A stretch of 64,000 nt of DNA from Lepidostoma basale (Eukaryota > Arthropoda > Insecta > Trichoptera > Lepidostomatidae). Location: assembly GCA_022606425.2 (NCBI GenBank), contig JAHDVF020000016.1, positions 5,300,501 through 5,364,500 of the forward strand. The letters run 5' to 3'. Below, one piece after another: positions 63,050-64,000 of this stretch (within the stretch, counting starts at the first letter, position 1; every line of letters begins with the position of its first letter). The notes below the pieces were generated by a model. That model worked only from the letters and a program-made list of their open reading frames with translations. It had not been told where the DNA came from and did no database searches. Both the position numbers and the translations under genes were made by a program.

Positions 63050-64000
63050 TATGTTATTTATTTGTATAGTTGTTACATGAGTAAACAAGAAAGGCAATGT
63101 TTATATGTTTTATGACTAGAAATAAAGAAAATGTATAATAATAAAATCTAGGGGGAAATAACATCAAATTTACTATGCTCTTACTCTAGACTCTTATGTA
63201 CTCCATTTTGGTAATCTTTACTACGAGTAGAATTTTATGTTTCACACAATTGATCTTACGTCAATTGATATTAAATTGAGGTCAAAATGCAGTAAAAATC
63301 TGTTAAAACAACAAAATATTATAGTTACATTTCTTTACACAGAGCTTTCATGTCAACTTAAATATTAACTGAAATTAAATTCAGAACAGAACAACAAAAA
63401 AGATAAAATACAAATCATGTTTACGGTATAATATCATACGATTTTGGACAAGTTCGCGCTGTCGTAATAAATGTCCACTCGGTGAATTTCCACATACCTG
63501 CGCAGCGTAACACTAGACTTAGCCGGAATTCATAGAGGGCACATCAAAATTTTAAATGAAAATATGAGTTTTAATATTAAGCCAAAATATTCCTGGAGGG
63601 TCCACTTGTCGCGGCAGCGTATCGCAGTTTTTTTTGCAGGGTATTCGGGTTAAAAGGGACGAGGTGATTTTATGTGATGTAACTCAATCTTCCTTATCGT
63701 CCTCAGAGGAGCAGTTTGTAACACAAAACTGAGTGTAAGTTTAAAAAAGAGACCGTCCTGCGAGGCACGCGTGGCTTCTACGTTACTGAAATAAATAAAT
63801 TCTCCGAGACGGGACTCCGTCGGTACAATTTTCTCGAGTTTGACGTTCATTTAATTTGAAAAAAAAATGAACAGCGCATCTCGTGGTGAATATAAAACAA
63901 TGTAATATGAGGAGATACGTCTGGAAAATGATGGATGAACATTTTTTTGCTGCGATAAATTATAGTATAGGGTGTTTTTTTAGAGGTTTGGTTTTTAAAC
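63050..64000. other. Unassigned stretch to window end
   Basis: AT-rich to about 63440, then mixed composition. The minus frame at 63650-63850 (66 codons) has no recognisable domain. No repeat copies recognised. Confidence 0.4.

Overview
This window looks like a gene-poor, AT-rich stretch of an insect nuclear genome, most likely a moth or butterfly. That guess rests on the repeat flora (non-LTR elements with microsatellite 3' tails, piggyBac-like TTAA elements, a Tigger/pogo relic, a tRNA-derived SINE with intact A and B boxes), not on any host gene. No host protein-coding exon, real tRNA gene, rRNA or CRISPR could be supported. Nearly every recognisable coding stretch is the decayed 3' end of a retrotransposon reverse transcriptase (RT) or a transposase remnant.

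Repeat families (labels are mine). LINE-B: RTE-like RT C-terminus with (TTAG)n or (GTTT)n tail, about 17 pieces across the window. LINE-A: (TAAG)n tail, 131-965, 13172-13546, 20633-20985. LINE-C: I/jockey-type C-terminus, 5364-5616, 14245-14752, 42346-42845, 59441-59750. LINE-E/F/G/H/I/J: other RTE-like tails, many ending in (AAG)n. SINE-T: tRNA-derived, 1510, 21000, 33678, 44485, 49085, 59385, 60725. S1: nonautonomous element carrying the LINE-B 3' end, 8110, 37545, 38580, 40297, 54788. DNA elements: piggyBac-like (8975-9147, 10316-10560, 44939-45483, 56541-57181), Tigger/pogo (15829-16433), a PIF/Harbinger-type MITE (55557-56091), a hAT terminus near 31815, and further foldback MITEs.

The most interesting recurring structure is a hammerhead-ribozyme-like core: CTGANRA, one extra base, a 4-6 bp hairpin, GAAA, then a tiny palindromic third stem (ACATGT, ACAGCTGT or ACCGGT) and a UH cleavage-type site. 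It recurs in about twenty dispersed places in several unrelated sequence families, often as head-to-head inverted pairs. One pair is bounded by an 8-bp target duplication inside a LINE-B copy (19445-19715). The architecture resembles termini of Penelope-like retroelements and retrozymes. The best single copies are 38246-38291, 50218-50262 and 43780-43838. The extra base departs from the textbook core, so activity is unproven.

Nested insertions with readable target-site duplications give a relative history. At 55554-57650 a roughly 70-bp tandem repeat was hit by a foldback MITE, a piggyBac and a LINE-B copy, with a PIF-type MITE just beside it. At 27235-28600 one LINE-B copy was hit by another LINE-B and then a LINE-E. 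At 59385-59840 a SINE-T was split by a LINE-C. The piggyBac at 56541-57181 keeps a small open frame joining an acidic N-terminus to the cysteine-rich C-terminal domain with the catalytic core missing.

Several GC-rich, apparently single-copy islands (about 41330-41650, 49690-50060, 55210-55550, 61440-61690) stand out from the AT-rich repeats and are the best candidates for host regulatory DNA.
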